Shown here: positions 1-8,457 of the stretch, piece by piece | Numbering within the stretch: the stretch's first letter is position 1 | Layout: each line of letters opens with the position of its first letter | Source of the DNA: SFWF01 sp045638145 | Lineage (GTDB): Bacteria > Bacillota > Clostridia > Oscillospirales > Acutalibacteraceae | Direction: 5' to 3' | Length of the DNA: 64,000 bases | Assembly (NCBI GenBank): GCA_045638145.1 | Contig: JAZUAU010000024.1 | Coordinates: 1-64,000, forward strand | Position numbers and translations under genes: made by a program | The notes under the pieces: model-generated | Seen by the model: the letters and a program-made list of their open reading frames with translations, nothing else | What the model was told of the DNA's origin: nothing | Database searches by the model: none

Positions 1-2813
1 AGGATAAAGCCAAAGAGGCTGAAGTTGATGCTACAACAGGTGCTTTATCTGATAGCGAATCAATCGTTATTGGTCGCGCACGCATAAAGGTAGCAAATGA
101 TTCGAAATACAATGATGTAATTTCTGAGAGTTCCGCATTGAGTAAGCATCTTAATGCCGGAGGTTTTCTTGCGCCTGTAACTCTTGACCTCAAAAAACGT
201 GGAAATGTCTTCCTTGAATTGGATGAAGAAGATGATTATAGCGATCGTGCTAAGACATTTATAGAGCAATTGGTTATGCAATTTTTGCTGGCTTTCCCTG
301 CTAATAAAATGAAATTCCGATTAATTGACACAGCAAATAAGATAGGTTTTTCCGCATTTAAAATGTTGACAAAAATCAATACTGATATCCTTCTCGATGG
401 TATTGTCCGTGACGACAGAAAACTTGAAGATGCTATCAAGGATATGGAACAGTTAATGTATGATATCGAAGATAATAAACTCAGCTACAATAATGTTGAT
501 GATATCTTCGAATACAACAAGGCTTTTGAAACAAATCCACAAAATCTTCATTTATTTGTGTTGGTTGACTTCCCGAACAATATTCGAGAAGACTTAGCGC
601 AACGCATTATGAAGATTATTCAAAACGGAAATAGAGTTGGTATCTTTACTGTTTTTGTATATAACAAGGCTGTTGAACCCGACTACAATTTCAGTGCTGA
701 AAAACTCGAAAAATTCATTGACAACGTTAAAAAATATTCGTTGTGTGTGAAACAAGATTGGGATTCGCTTGCTCTTGATATTCCCAGAGAAAATGTTTTT
801 GTACCCGATAAGAGAATCACTACTGATATGCTTCCTCAAATTATCGAGGTAATGCAGAATAATGCGGAAAGTACAAAGCAGAAGAATGTATTACTTGATA
901 CAATGTTTGAAGAAACCGATCGTGTTGCAAATTCCACTAAAGGAATCGGTCTTGCTGCAGAGGTTTTGGATATTCCGATTGGCGTAAGAGGTGGAGAAAT
1001 TCAAACTCTTATGCTTGAAACAAATGGCGGCGTTTCTCCGCACGCTGTTGCTATCGGTGGTACCGGATCCGGTAAATCGAATCTCTTGCATACCATTATT
1101 ATGAACACCTGTTATAAGTATAGCCCCGAGGATGTTAATCTCTATCTTATTGACTTCAAAGGCGGCAATGAATTTAAATTCTATGAAGCAAATAAGGTTG
1201 TAGAAAAACAAATTCCTCACATTAAGCTTACCGGTCTTACAAGTGATGTTGAGGATGGTATTGCAATTCTTAATAACTTACAGAACGTGTTGGCAGACAG
1301 ACAAGAAAAATTCCGTCAAGCAAATGTTTCGGATATTGTTCAGTATTGTAATGCAGGCTATAAGATGCCCCGTTTGTTTGTTATTGTCGACGAAATTCAA
1401 GAATTGTTTGAACAGGACGATAAACTCGGTCAAAAAGCCATTGATATTCTTCGTGAACTTTTCAAACTTGGACGTGCTTACGGTATTACCATTCTCTGGG
1501 CTTCTCAAAATATCCCTAACGCGCCCGGTCTTCGTGATAAGATTCTTTCCCAAATTGGTAATAGAATCAGTTTGAAGCTTAATGAGCCCGACGATGCTCT
1601 TGACATTCATATTGACCCCAAGATGGTTAAAGCTCTTAACCGCCCCGAGAAAGGTCTTGGTGTTATAAACGATAGCCGTACCGGAAATGATTGTTTAGAA
1701 TTCCGCGTTGCTTATGCAGAGAATGTTGCAAACAGACAAAAATATGCTGAAGCTATTGTTAACAAGTGGAAATCTGTTTCTGAAAAACTTAATGATGAGC
1801 CTTTGTTCATTGTTGGCGATAATGAAACTCCTTCTCCTATTGTTCACAATTCTATTTTTGCTTCTACTCCTTCTAAAGAAAGCATTGTATCTAAAGCTTT
1901 CGAAACCTATTCAGTTCAATTTGGCCAGAACTTCATTACCGGAAAACCATTTAATATGGGAATTGAAGTGCGCGCAAACAAATCTAATATCACATTTATG
2001 GGCAGCGATGTAGAAGTGGTTCGCGATATGATGGGTTACTCTTTGATGTCTGTTATTATGGAGCAGATCACCAATGCGGATTGCAAAATGGATTCTTCAA
2101 AGATCTATTATGCAAACGGTGAGATGGTTAATCCCAAGAATTCTTCTGATTTGTTCAACGTAGCGAAAGAAGATTTCTCAAACATTGTTGAAAATGTTTC
2201 TTCCAGCGGTTCTTTTAAAGAAACTGTAAAAACTTTGTACAAGGTTTATAAAGATAGACAAGAAGAATCGGAAAATCTAAATGAAGCCAAAGCGTATGCT
2301 CCGTATTTCTTTGTTATTCATTCATTACAGAGATATATCGACCTATTCGAGTCCAACCCAACCTTGAACCTAAATGAAGGTGATGATACTGCTTCCGGTT
2401 TCAATCTTGGTACTGGCAATGCAAGTAGCATTTTTGATGGCTTACAAGGCTTTGGAACTCCCTCAAACAACAGCAATTCTGACAGCGTAGCTTTTGTGGA
2501 TGCTTTCAAGGAATTGATGGGCAGAGCGGGTCAATTTGGCATTCACTTCATTGTTTCCTTAGATAATCCCGAAGCAATTCGAAACATTCGTGATGAACTT
2601 TATAGCTTTAACTACAAGGTATTCTCCAAGGGTATCAATGCCACCATTATTTCTCAAGTTCTTGGAACGTATGGAAATAATGCTATTAGCAATCCGGAGA
2701 TAGCTTTGGTAACGGTTGGCGAAGAAAAATACAAAGTACGTATGTATCGTTATGACGCTGATACCGATTCGGTTTGGTACAAAGGTCTTGCAAGTAAATA
2801 TCTCGCATTATAG
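1..2813 (+). CDS. FtsK/SpoIIIE-type ATPase, EssC-like, 5' partial
   Basis: The frame is open from base 3, so the gene starts upstream and 936 residues are visible; the TTG at 138 is probably internal. A first FtsK/SpoIIIE domain carries Walker A (GGTGSGKS, bases about 1054-1080) and Walker B (FVIVDEIQ, about 1375-1398). A second, C-terminal domain has the same fold signature but is degenerate: GSD stands where a P-loop would be, and FVIHSLQ replaces the Walker B acid pair. One active and one or more decayed ATPase domains are typical of EssC, the hexameric motor of Firmicutes type VII secretion. Five WXG100-sized proteins follow directly, which supports that role. No transmembrane segment is visible in this part; in EssC those lie further upstream. 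Sure of the ATPase family, fairly sure of the secretion role. Confidence 0.85.
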   Translation, partial: DKAKEAEVDATTGALSDSESIVIGRARIKVANDSKYNDVISESSALSKHLNAGGFLAPVTLDLKKRGNVFLELDEEDDYSDRAKTFIEQLVMQFLLAFPANKMKFRLIDTANKIGFSAFKMLTKINTDILLDGIVRDDRKLEDAIKDMEQLMYDIEDNKLSYNNVDDIFEYNKAFETNPQNLHLFVLVDFPNNIREDLAQRIMKIIQNGNRVGIFTVFVYNKAVEPDYNFSAEKLEKFIDNVKKYSLCVKQDWDSLALDIPRENVFVPDKRITTDMLPQIIEVMQNNAESTKQKNVLLDTMFEETDRVANSTKGIGLAAEVLDIPIGVRGGEIQTLMLETNGGVSPHAVAIGGTGSGKSNLLHTIIMNTCYKYSPEDVNLYLIDFKGGNEFKFYEANKVVEKQIPHIKLTGLTSDVEDGIAILNNLQNVLADRQEKFRQANVSDIVQYCNAGYKMPRLFVIVDEIQELFEQDDKLGQKAIDILRELFKLGRAYGITILWASQNIPNAPGLRDKILSQIGNRISLKLNEPDDALDIHIDPKMVKALNRPEKGLGVINDSRTGNDCLEFRVAYAENVANRQKYAEAIVNKWKSVSEKLNDEPLFIVGDNETPSPIVHNSIFASTPSKESIVSKAFETYSVQFGQNFITGKPFNMGIEVRANKSNITFMGSDVEVVRDMMGYSLMSVIMEQITNADCKMDSSKIYYANGEMVNPKNSSDLFNVAKEDFSNIVENVSSSGSFKETVKTLYKVYKDRQEESENLNEAKAYAPYFFVIHSLQRYIDLFESNPTLNLNEGDDTASGFNLGTGNASSIFDGLQGFGTPSNNSNSDSVAFVDAFKELMGRAGQFGIHFIVSLDNPEAIRNIRDELYSFNYKVFSKGINATIISQVLGTYGNNAISNPEIALVTVGEEKYKVRMYRYDADTDSVWYKGLASKYLAL

Positions 2814-2824
2814 GGTGATAGATT

Positions 2825-3106
2825 ATGGCACAAGATGTTCTTAATTTACAAGAAGAATCTTTTGAGCGAATTATAAAAAATTTATCCCTACATTCACAGG
2901 AGATGAAAGAACTCCTTGATAGGGCAACAGAAAAAATCTCTGCCCTATCGGGTGAATGGGATGATGAAGATTTTCAAAATTTATTGGAAGCTATGAAAAG
3001 CATTGGCAATAAGTTTGATGATGTTGACGACCATACACAACAAACAATTGCCAAAGCAGAATATAAGCTTGAAATGATTCGCGCGAGAAAAAGTATTAAA
3101 TTATAA
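2825..3106 (+). CDS. WXG100-like small helical protein (WxD variant)
   Basis: A 93-residue, highly charged and probably all-helical protein. The centre reads LSGEWDDEDF, matching the W-x-G turn of ESAT-6/WXG100 proteins except that the third position is D. Length is that of the family. It starts 11 bases after the EssC-like stop and shares this operon with three more proteins of the same size. WXG100 proteins are secreted by, and help activate, EssC-type ATPases, so a substrate or partner role is likely. Family assignment rests on size, the turn motif and context. Confidence 0.6.
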   Translation: MAQDVLNLQEESFERIIKNLSLHSQEMKELLDRATEKISALSGEWDDEDFQNLLEAMKSIGNKFDDVDDHTQQTIAKAEYKLEMIRARKSIKL

Positions 3107-3117
3107 GGAGAACTCGC

Positions 3118-3387
3118 ATGGCAAAAATCACATTATCTAAACCAGCCGCACAAAAGGCAATTTCTTATTCAAAAGAGGCATACGAAAAATTGACGACGAA
3201 TGCCAATATTATGGACCGAAGAGTTAATGCAAGATTTGTTGGTCTTAAAGACCCTGCCTATATAAGTTATTTGGAGCTTTCTGTTCAAATGCAAGAACTT
3301 ATCGGTCAAATTGGTCGCAAAATGGATTCGGTATCAGAATATTGCGAAGCGATGATTCGTTGGATTGATACCTATAACGAGGGCTAG
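3118..3387 (+). CDS. Small helical protein of T7SS-like operon
   Basis: An 89-residue protein with a clear ribosome binding site (AAGGAG) before the ATG. It is predicted helical by composition but lacks a central W-x-G turn; its only W is near the C terminus (MIRWIDTY). Position between two WXG-like genes suggests a dimer partner or a chaperone-like subunit. I do not recognise a family; the role is inferred from size and neighbours only. Confidence 0.55.
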   Translation: MAKITLSKPAAQKAISYSKEAYEKLTTNANIMDRRVNARFVGLKDPAYISYLELSVQMQELIGQIGRKMDSVSEYCEAMIRWIDTYNEG

Positions 3388-3398
3388 GAGGTTTTATC

Positions 3399-3689
3399 AT
3401 GAATCAATTTGAAGATATGACCTTAGATGATAAAGCATTAGATGACATAGCAAATTTCATTGTTGGCTATTGTGGTCTTCAAAAAGGCATAATGGACGAT
3501 TATATGAAAAAAATGAATTCATTGTCTCATGAATGGCGTGATGATGAAACGTTGGGAAAGGTATTGCAAGAAATCCAAACCTTAACCAAATCTGTCGACA
3601 AAATAATGGATACTATTCGCTTTAAGTATCCGCAGTATTTTAAGAAACAGGCAGAAATGATTAGAATGAGAACAAAACCAAATCTTTGA
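3399..3689 (+). CDS. WXG100-like small helical protein (WxD variant)
   Basis: A 96-residue protein with LSHEWRDDE at its middle, closely parallel to LSGEWDDED in the gene at 2825: both have a helical arm, an LS-x-E-W turn, then a second arm ending in a basic tail (MIRMRTKPNL versus MIRARKSIKL). The two are likely paralogues. An AGGAGG site precedes the ATG. Probably a secreted or structural partner of the EssC-like ATPase. Confidence 0.6.
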   Translation: MNQFEDMTLDDKALDDIANFIVGYCGLQKGIMDDYMKKMNSLSHEWRDDETLGKVLQEIQTLTKSVDKIMDTIRFKYPQYFKKQAEMIRMRTKPNL

Positions 3690-3699
3690 GGGATAAGTA

Positions 3700-3957
3700 A
3701 TGAATGAACAATATGGGGAATTTGGTAAAAATATCATAGCTTTGGATAATGCTTTGGAACAGGTCAAAACTGTTTGGATGGATGAAACTGCAAAAAGCTA
3801 TGATACCTTAAACGAAAATGTTAAAATTTGCGCCGAGAAAATCTGGGCGTTGTTTAGTGACGCTAAAGCCGGCACAGAAGCGGTAAAAAAGAACTACAGT
3901 CCAGACGAAGTTGATAAAGAACTCGCTAAGTTTGGTATGCGAATAGAGCAGGTGTAA
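3700..3957 (+). CDS. WXG100-like small helical protein (WxD variant)
   Basis: An 85-residue protein whose central turn reads TVWMDETAKSY, again W-x-D where WXG100 proteins have W-x-G; the following A-x-S-Y pattern is common after the WXG turn. It begins 10 bases after the previous stop and ends one base before the next start, so it is tightly coupled to the 436-residue gene downstream. Likely a WXG100-type partner for that larger protein. Confidence 0.6.
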   Translation: MNEQYGEFGKNIIALDNALEQVKTVWMDETAKSYDTLNENVKICAEKIWALFSDAKAGTEAVKKNYSPDEVDKELAKFGMRIEQV

Positions 3958-3958
3958 T

Positions 3959-5269
3959 ATGAGTGCTATCATAACAAATGTTTCATCGGTTAGTTCTTTC
4001 GTTAAGGATACCGTTTCGGAGTATAATCAAATTGTATCGCTTGCTAATGCTGCTTTATCACGCATAAACGATATGACTGTTTTTGTTGAAGGTGAAAAAG
4101 AAAAGCTCGAAAAGCAAATGATACAGCTTTCCCAGATGGAAGAAGATTTAATAACTAGAATAAGAGCCCTAAAGAACGATATTGACAATACTTCTTCTGC
4201 TTTTGACTATTATTCAGATCAATATTATAGAGCAGATAATAGCGACGATGCTGCTTCCTATCGAAATCGTATGGAAGAAGCAAGGAGTTTACTTAACTCC
4301 TTCAAAGAATCTTTTGAAACTGCTACTCGAATACAAAAAGAAATCGAGCAAAGAAAACAACAGTTTCAGCAGCTTTTTAGAGCGATTTCGGCAATGATAG
4401 ATGCTTTGAAAAATAATACCCAAGAAGTCAAAAAATATCTTTCTTTTCTTGGCGATGAAGTTACATATAATAGTCAATCACTATCCACTACGCTTAATGC
4501 TTTAGAAAATTACATTTCTTCTATCCCCATGTTTTCACTCGGTATTGGAGCAACTTCAAGAAGCTCATATGCAGGCACATCTGCAGTCTCTTCTTCCTCA
4601 AGTTCGTCTTCCAGTAATGAGACAAAACGTAAAACAGGAGAATATAAGGCGAAAAAATATAGGATCAAATCCGGTTCTTTTGGGTTTAATTCGGATGGAA
4701 CACGTCCACTTCTTCGTGTGTATCACCCTTATTCTGCACCGGTTAAGAGCATGCTTTACGAAGCGATGAAATGTATGCACAATGATTTTCGTGAAGCAGT
4801 TATGAAACATTTGGGTGGAGTTATATTTTTAAGTGCAAAGCACGGATTTAATTACACTAAAGATAGCAGAGGCAGAATGATTCGAATTATTGGTATTGAT
4901 GCTTCTTCTCCCGATTTTTCTCGTCTGTTGTTAATCCATGTTGGACATCATTTGTATTCTCTAGACAAGACGAAAGAAAAACTTACTCTTGATCGGTCAC
5001 TTGCAAAGGAATTAGCAAGAAATATAAACTCATCTAATAAAAACATTCAAAAGCTTGCTAACAGTTTTAGTTCTCATGTGGTCGGTTCGGAAATTCGAAC
5101 CCATAAAAGCATAGCTCCAGCAATTAAAAGCCCCGGATCAAAATTTTTCTCGCAATGTTTTAGAGCTTATGTTTCGCAGGACTATGAATTTTTATCTGCA
5201 GTGAAATCAAATTTCGGTGAAAGCTATAGGTCCTTTGAAGAAATCATTTCAAGACTGCCAAATAAGTGA
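3959..5269 (+). CDS. Coiled-coil protein with degenerate zincin-like C-terminal domain
   Basis: 436 residues in three parts: a long N-terminal helical/coiled-coil region (about 1-185) rich in E, K and Q; a serine-rich linker (about 200-222, including a run of S); and a globular C-terminal domain (about 235-436). This is the layout of secreted polymorphic toxins of type VII systems. The C-terminal domain has H327-V-G-H-H331 where a zincin has HExxH, and FFSQCF (396-401) where lethal-factor-like metallopeptidases carry a FAEAF-type motif with the third zinc ligand. Both histidines remain, but the catalytic E is V and the third ligand is Q399. So the fold may be kept while proteolysis is lost. 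A structural or effector-scaffold role is possible. The zincin link is motif-level only. Confidence 0.5.
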   Translation: MSAIITNVSSVSSFVKDTVSEYNQIVSLANAALSRINDMTVFVEGEKEKLEKQMIQLSQMEEDLITRIRALKNDIDNTSSAFDYYSDQYYRADNSDDAASYRNRMEEARSLLNSFKESFETATRIQKEIEQRKQQFQQLFRAISAMIDALKNNTQEVKKYLSFLGDEVTYNSQSLSTTLNALENYISSIPMFSLGIGATSRSSYAGTSAVSSSSSSSSSNETKRKTGEYKAKKYRIKSGSFGFNSDGTRPLLRVYHPYSAPVKSMLYEAMKCMHNDFREAVMKHLGGVIFLSAKHGFNYTKDSRGRMIRIIGIDASSPDFSRLLLIHVGHHLYSLDKTKEKLTLDRSLAKELARNINSSNKNIQKLANSFSSHVVGSEIRTHKSIAPAIKSPGSKFFSQCFRAYVSQDYEFLSAVKSNFGESYRSFEEIISRLPNK

Positions 5270-5282
5270 AAAGAGGTTGCTT

Positions 5283-5573
5283 ATGGATAAGATTAAAGTG
5301 AATACCGATACATTAAATACGGCAACTTTGGCAATCAAGGATTTCAAAGAGCAAATTATTGGCGCGATATCTAAGTGTCAAACCGCACTAAAAAATGAGT
5401 TTGGTGGAATTGATGATAGCTTCAAAAAAGATTTAACAGATTATATAGATAAGCTACATTCTCTCAAAAACGATATTGAAGCATTTGAAACAGAAAACGC
5501 AGCGGCAATTAAGGATAGAATATCAAGATTATCTGATTATTCCAAAACTTCATACAGGAAAAGAAATATATAG
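5283..5573 (+). CDS. WXG100-like small helical protein
   Basis: A 96-residue protein; ATG at 5283 is preferred over an upstream in-frame codon at 5217, which would overlap the previous gene, because AAGAGG stands just before it. Two helical arms flank NEFGGIDDSF, where F-G-G may replace the W-x-G turn. Part of the same operon as the EssC-like ATPase, and probably another partner or substrate. Assignment is weak and rests on size and context. Confidence 0.5.
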   Translation: MDKIKVNTDTLNTATLAIKDFKEQIIGAISKCQTALKNEFGGIDDSFKKDLTDYIDKLHSLKNDIEAFETENAAAIKDRISRLSDYSKTSYRKRNI

Positions 5574-5588
5574 TAGAGGATTTTCAAT

Positions 5589-6011
5589 ATGACATTTACT
5601 GAGATAATTAAATCTGAAACAGAACAAAAACATTTAAATTTATTGGCAGGTTCATTAGAACTACCTGTGCCAAAGGTTAATATACTCTCTTTTAAAGAAT
5701 ATAAGGAAAAAGCACATAATTTGCATCAGCGATTAAACCAAGAGGCTGAAGCAGTTAAGGAAGCTCTTGCTTCGATCAAGGAAACTAAGAAACTTAGAAT
5801 AAAAGAAGAAAAGGCTGCCGCAAAGAACACACCTACAAAAACAACAAGCACAACCGAAACAAATACTTTATCTGGTTCGTTTAAAAAATGGCTTTTCATA
5901 GGAATTGGTGGTTTAATAGCTTGGGCTATAATGCCAAAAGCAATTAAGACAATTCTTATTATTGCGGTTATTGTTGCCGTTGTAGTTTTGATAATGAAGA
6001 AAAAGAAGTAA
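5589..6011 (+). CDS. Membrane protein sharing N-terminal module with next gene
   Basis: 140 residues. The N-terminal 65 residues (MTFTEIIKS... through the HQRLNQEAE motif) closely resemble the start of the 484-residue protein that follows, so the two come from a duplication. A lysine-rich and then T/S-rich linker leads to two adjacent hydrophobic segments (about 98-114 and 117-136) and a basic KKKK end, so the protein is membrane-anchored with the N-terminal module probably cytoplasmic. No known family recognised. Context suggests a membrane component of the T7SS-like apparatus. Confidence 0.6.
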   Translation: MTFTEIIKSETEQKHLNLLAGSLELPVPKVNILSFKEYKEKAHNLHQRLNQEAEAVKEALASIKETKKLRIKEEKAAAKNTPTKTTSTTETNTLSGSFKKWLFIGIGGLIAWAIMPKAIKTILIIAVIVAVVVLIMKKKK

Positions 6012-6043
6012 GTTAAACTTCAAATGTTAGGAGTGTGAAATAA

Positions 6044-7498
6044 ATGACGTTTTCGGAAACAATAAAAAATGATGCTGATAAAAAGCATTTGGATTTATTA
6101 TCAGGTAAAACAGAATGTAGTATTACCAGTGTAAAAGTTTCTTCGTATAGCGAATATAAAGAAAAAAGCCACGTATATCATCAACGACTCAATCGTGAGG
6201 CCGAAGAACTAAAGTCCGCTTTAGAAACAATAAAAACAAATAAAAGCAGTGCGGATAAGGCTAAAAGACAAGCTGATCGTGATGCAAAAAAGGCAGCAGA
6301 CGAAAGAAAACGTAAAGAGCAAGAACAAGCAAATGCCGAAGCTGCTCGCAAAAAGAGAGCCCGAAACATTACTATTTTTGCTATCATTGTAGCAATCATC
6401 GTTGGTTCTGTAGTTGTTTCAAAAATCAGCAAGGCAATTAAATATTCTGAAGACAACGTTGTTATTTCAATTCTTTCTAAGGGCGAAGGCTTTGACGATT
6501 CTTCATACTACGATGGCTATGTAACCGGATTAGAAATTGAGGTTAAAAATAAAGGTTCCCTAGACATCAAAGAGCTCAAGGGCCTTATGGAGATTTATAA
6601 CGCCGATGATGATAAGTTGATTTCAACCAATGTCACTTTGACCGGGGATATCAAATCCAAAAAGACTGTTGAATTCAAATTAGACATTGATGAACGCGAA
6701 TCCGAAGAAATTATAGAACTCTATAACTCAGAGTTAGAAGAATTAAAAATCACATTCCAGTTAACTTATCTCATTTACGAGGGATATGATAATAAAGAGT
6801 TTGATGACGCAAAAGTAAGAACACTTACAAAGGCTTCTAAAAAATCTGACAGCGACAAGAAGAATACTGTTAAAAAAGAAGTTCGTGAACAGTTTGATAA
6901 AGCTTTAAAAGCGTATGGCGACGTCGATATTAATAGTGCCACTTTTGAGGCAGACATTACAAGTGCAGTTTCTTTATTAGATAATATTTGGGATGACGTT
7001 TCAAAATCTGACGTTCTTTTGAAAGAACTATATGACGAAGCCGCTAAATATGAATCTTATGAGGGATATGAAAAGGCATATTTCTTATATGCTTTGTTAG
7101 CAAATCTCGAATATAAAGATAGTTCGTCAAAAATGCAGGAGTGTTATAACAAAGCCTCAGCAGTTTCTTATGATAGTTCAAAACCGGGTTCATTAGGTGT
7201 TACAGTAACTGAGTTATTCCCTAAAACATGGACTTTTGGAAACGATAGCGAAGGTTATGTTTTTGTGGATTTGGAAAACGGTGGTCTTTGTATTGAATCC
7301 ATCGACAATGGATTTGATGCTGCAACTAAACTGCAATATGAAGATGTTATTATAGAAATAGACGGGCAGCCAGCTTGCACCGAATCGGAACTTAAAAGCG
7401 CTTTGAGCGGTAAAATGGCGGGCGATACAGTGACGGTTACATTTTATCGTCGAGACCAAATCAAACACGCATCAGTAAAACTTGGATATAAAGATTAA
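6044..7498 (+). CDS. Membrane protein with C-terminal PDZ domain
   Basis: 484 residues: an N-terminal module (1-65) shared with the previous gene, including YKEKSHVYHQRLNREAE; a charged K/A/E coiled segment (about 65-103); one transmembrane helix (about 104-127); a beta-rich domain (about 132-240) with an LxI-x-G / NKGSLDI pattern seen in extracytoplasmic FxLYD-like domains; a helical region; and a PDZ domain (about 385-484, with GYVFVDLENGGL and the DVIIEIDGQPA core). The PDZ domain should lie outside the cell and bind peptide C-termini. Last gene of the operon; an intrinsic terminator follows at once. It may dock secreted partners or act as a stator for the ATPase; this is inference. Confidence 0.65.
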   Translation: MTFSETIKNDADKKHLDLLSGKTECSITSVKVSSYSEYKEKSHVYHQRLNREAEELKSALETIKTNKSSADKAKRQADRDAKKAADERKRKEQEQANAEAARKKRARNITIFAIIVAIIVGSVVVSKISKAIKYSEDNVVISILSKGEGFDDSSYYDGYVTGLEIEVKNKGSLDIKELKGLMEIYNADDDKLISTNVTLTGDIKSKKTVEFKLDIDERESEEIIELYNSELEELKITFQLTYLIYEGYDNKEFDDAKVRTLTKASKKSDSDKKNTVKKEVREQFDKALKAYGDVDINSATFEADITSAVSLLDNIWDDVSKSDVLLKELYDEAAKYESYEGYEKAYFLYALLANLEYKDSSSKMQECYNKASAVSYDSSKPGSLGVTVTELFPKTWTFGNDSEGYVFVDLENGGLCIESIDNGFDAATKLQYEDVIIEIDGQPACTESELKSALSGKMAGDTVTVTFYRRDQIKHASVKLGYKD

Positions 7499-7502
7499 CT
7501 AT

Positions 7503-7540
7503 AAAGGCAACCTTTGCACAAAGGTTGCCTTTAAAATTTT
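7503..7540 (+). terminator. Intrinsic terminator of T7SS-like operon
   Basis: A 12-bp perfect stem (7503-7514 with 7521-7532) enclosing a 6-base loop, followed by an A/T tract ending in TTTT. It begins just after the stop of the PDZ gene and ends the operon directly before operator site 1. Confidence 0.85.
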
Positions 7541-7541
7541 A

Positions 7542-7575
7542 TGCACCTGATTTGGTACACGATATATTATATAAT
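7542..7575 (+). promoter_or_regulatory. Operator/promoter site 1 of TGCACC regulon
   Basis: TGCACC (7542-7547), six bases, GGTACA (7554-7559), ten bases, TATAAT (7570-7575). The palindrome covers the place where a -35 box would be and no good -35 is seen. It drives the SUFU-domain gene at 7609. Identical spacing occurs at four more promoters in this island. Confidence 0.75.
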
Positions 7576-7608
7576 TACTTCATCAAATGAAGATGGAGGA
7601 ATACAAAA

Positions 7609-8373
7609 ATGAAAAAAACACCCTATTTGTACAACACAATTCAGTCCGAAGAAATTCAACAGTTTATCTCAGATAATTTCGGTAAAGGAGGCGGTTATAT
7701 TGCCCATGAAATCAAAAGCGAATATGTTCACACTGACACAATGCTTATTGAATCCAAAAATGCAGATAGAACCTTTGTAACTTTTGGTATGGGCGCCAGA
7801 AAAATGAATACCCCAAACAACGCAAAACGATGTGAGCTTGTGATGTGTGCTACCAAGAATATTGCAACTCAATCGAAAGAAAGTTTTATCATTTCCGGCG
7901 AACTTGCACGTATTAGTAAATTTCCATTCAGAGAAGATACGTGGCTTGGTACCGGACACACAATGGATGCATCAGAAGAGTTCAAAGAAGCCTTTGGATA
8001 CGACTTCTTCGCATTTAAGAAATTATCCTTATCGGCTAAGCTTACAGGGATTGACGAAGACATTGATTTTCTTCTTTTGGTTCCTATTTATGCAGAAGAG
8101 CGTGAATGGTGTGTCAACAATCATACATTGGCTTTCTTAGATCGGCTTAACGAAAAATATGATGGCACTGAGTTTAATGCTGATGTTCAAAGAGAAATGT
8201 TACTTCCGGAAGACATAGATGAAGATGAGATCGACGATTATAATTTTATGACAGTTCTCGGCATTGATGCACCAACATTTAATAAACTTTGCGAATATAT
8301 TGTAACCGCCAACGATAAAGGAATTGAAATTACGAACGAAACAATTAATAACTGGATAAAAAGCAATAAATAA
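7609..8373 (+). CDS. Suppressor-of-fused (SUFU) domain protein
   Basis: 254 residues with features of the bacterial SUFU fold: TFVTFGMGARKMNTP early in the domain, a conserved ELARISKFPF segment, and LLLVPIYAEEREWC near the C-terminal third. SUFU-like proteins are frequent as immunity or toxin-associated proteins in polymorphic-toxin and type VII loci, where they bind partner proteins. It has its own operator-controlled promoter (site 1), lies directly after the T7SS-like operon, and is followed by site 2, so it is monocistronic. Good RBS (GGAGG) ten bases before ATG. An acidic stretch (PEDIDEDEIDD) near residues 203-213 precedes a final helical segment. Family call is fairly firm; an immunity role is inference. 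Confidence 0.7.
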   Translation: MKKTPYLYNTIQSEEIQQFISDNFGKGGGYIAHEIKSEYVHTDTMLIESKNADRTFVTFGMGARKMNTPNNAKRCELVMCATKNIATQSKESFIISGELARISKFPFREDTWLGTGHTMDASEEFKEAFGYDFFAFKKLSLSAKLTGIDEDIDFLLLVPIYAEEREWCVNNHTLAFLDRLNEKYDGTEFNADVQREMLLPEDIDEDEIDDYNFMTVLGIDAPTFNKLCEYIVTANDKGIEITNETINNWIKSNK

Positions 8374-8390
8374 AAAGGACATTGTTTTAT

Positions 8391-8427
8391 CGATGCACCA
8401 TAATCGGTGCATCGATTTTTTTATAAT
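8391..8427 (+). promoter_or_regulatory. Operator/promoter site 2 of TGCACC regulon; also terminator-like hairpin
   Basis: TGCACC (8394-8399), six bases, GGTGCA (8406-8411), ten bases, TATAAT (8422-8427). Here the palindrome is longer (CGATGCACC pairing with GGTGCATCG, 8391-8414) and is followed by a run of T, so the same bases can also form an intrinsic terminator for the SUFU gene upstream. It drives the helicase-MoxR-VWA operon. Confidence 0.75.
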
Positions 8428-8457
8428 GTTGATATAAACGATAAAGGAGCGTTAAAA

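Noticed and set aside
1278..1610. Long reverse-strand frame inside the ATPase gene.
   Set aside because: It is a shadow of a conserved gene, without ribosome site or recognisable product; the same holds for many other antisense frames in the window.
8268..8285. Another TGCACC inside the SUFU coding sequence.
   Set aside because: There is no right half-site and no -10 box at the required distance.
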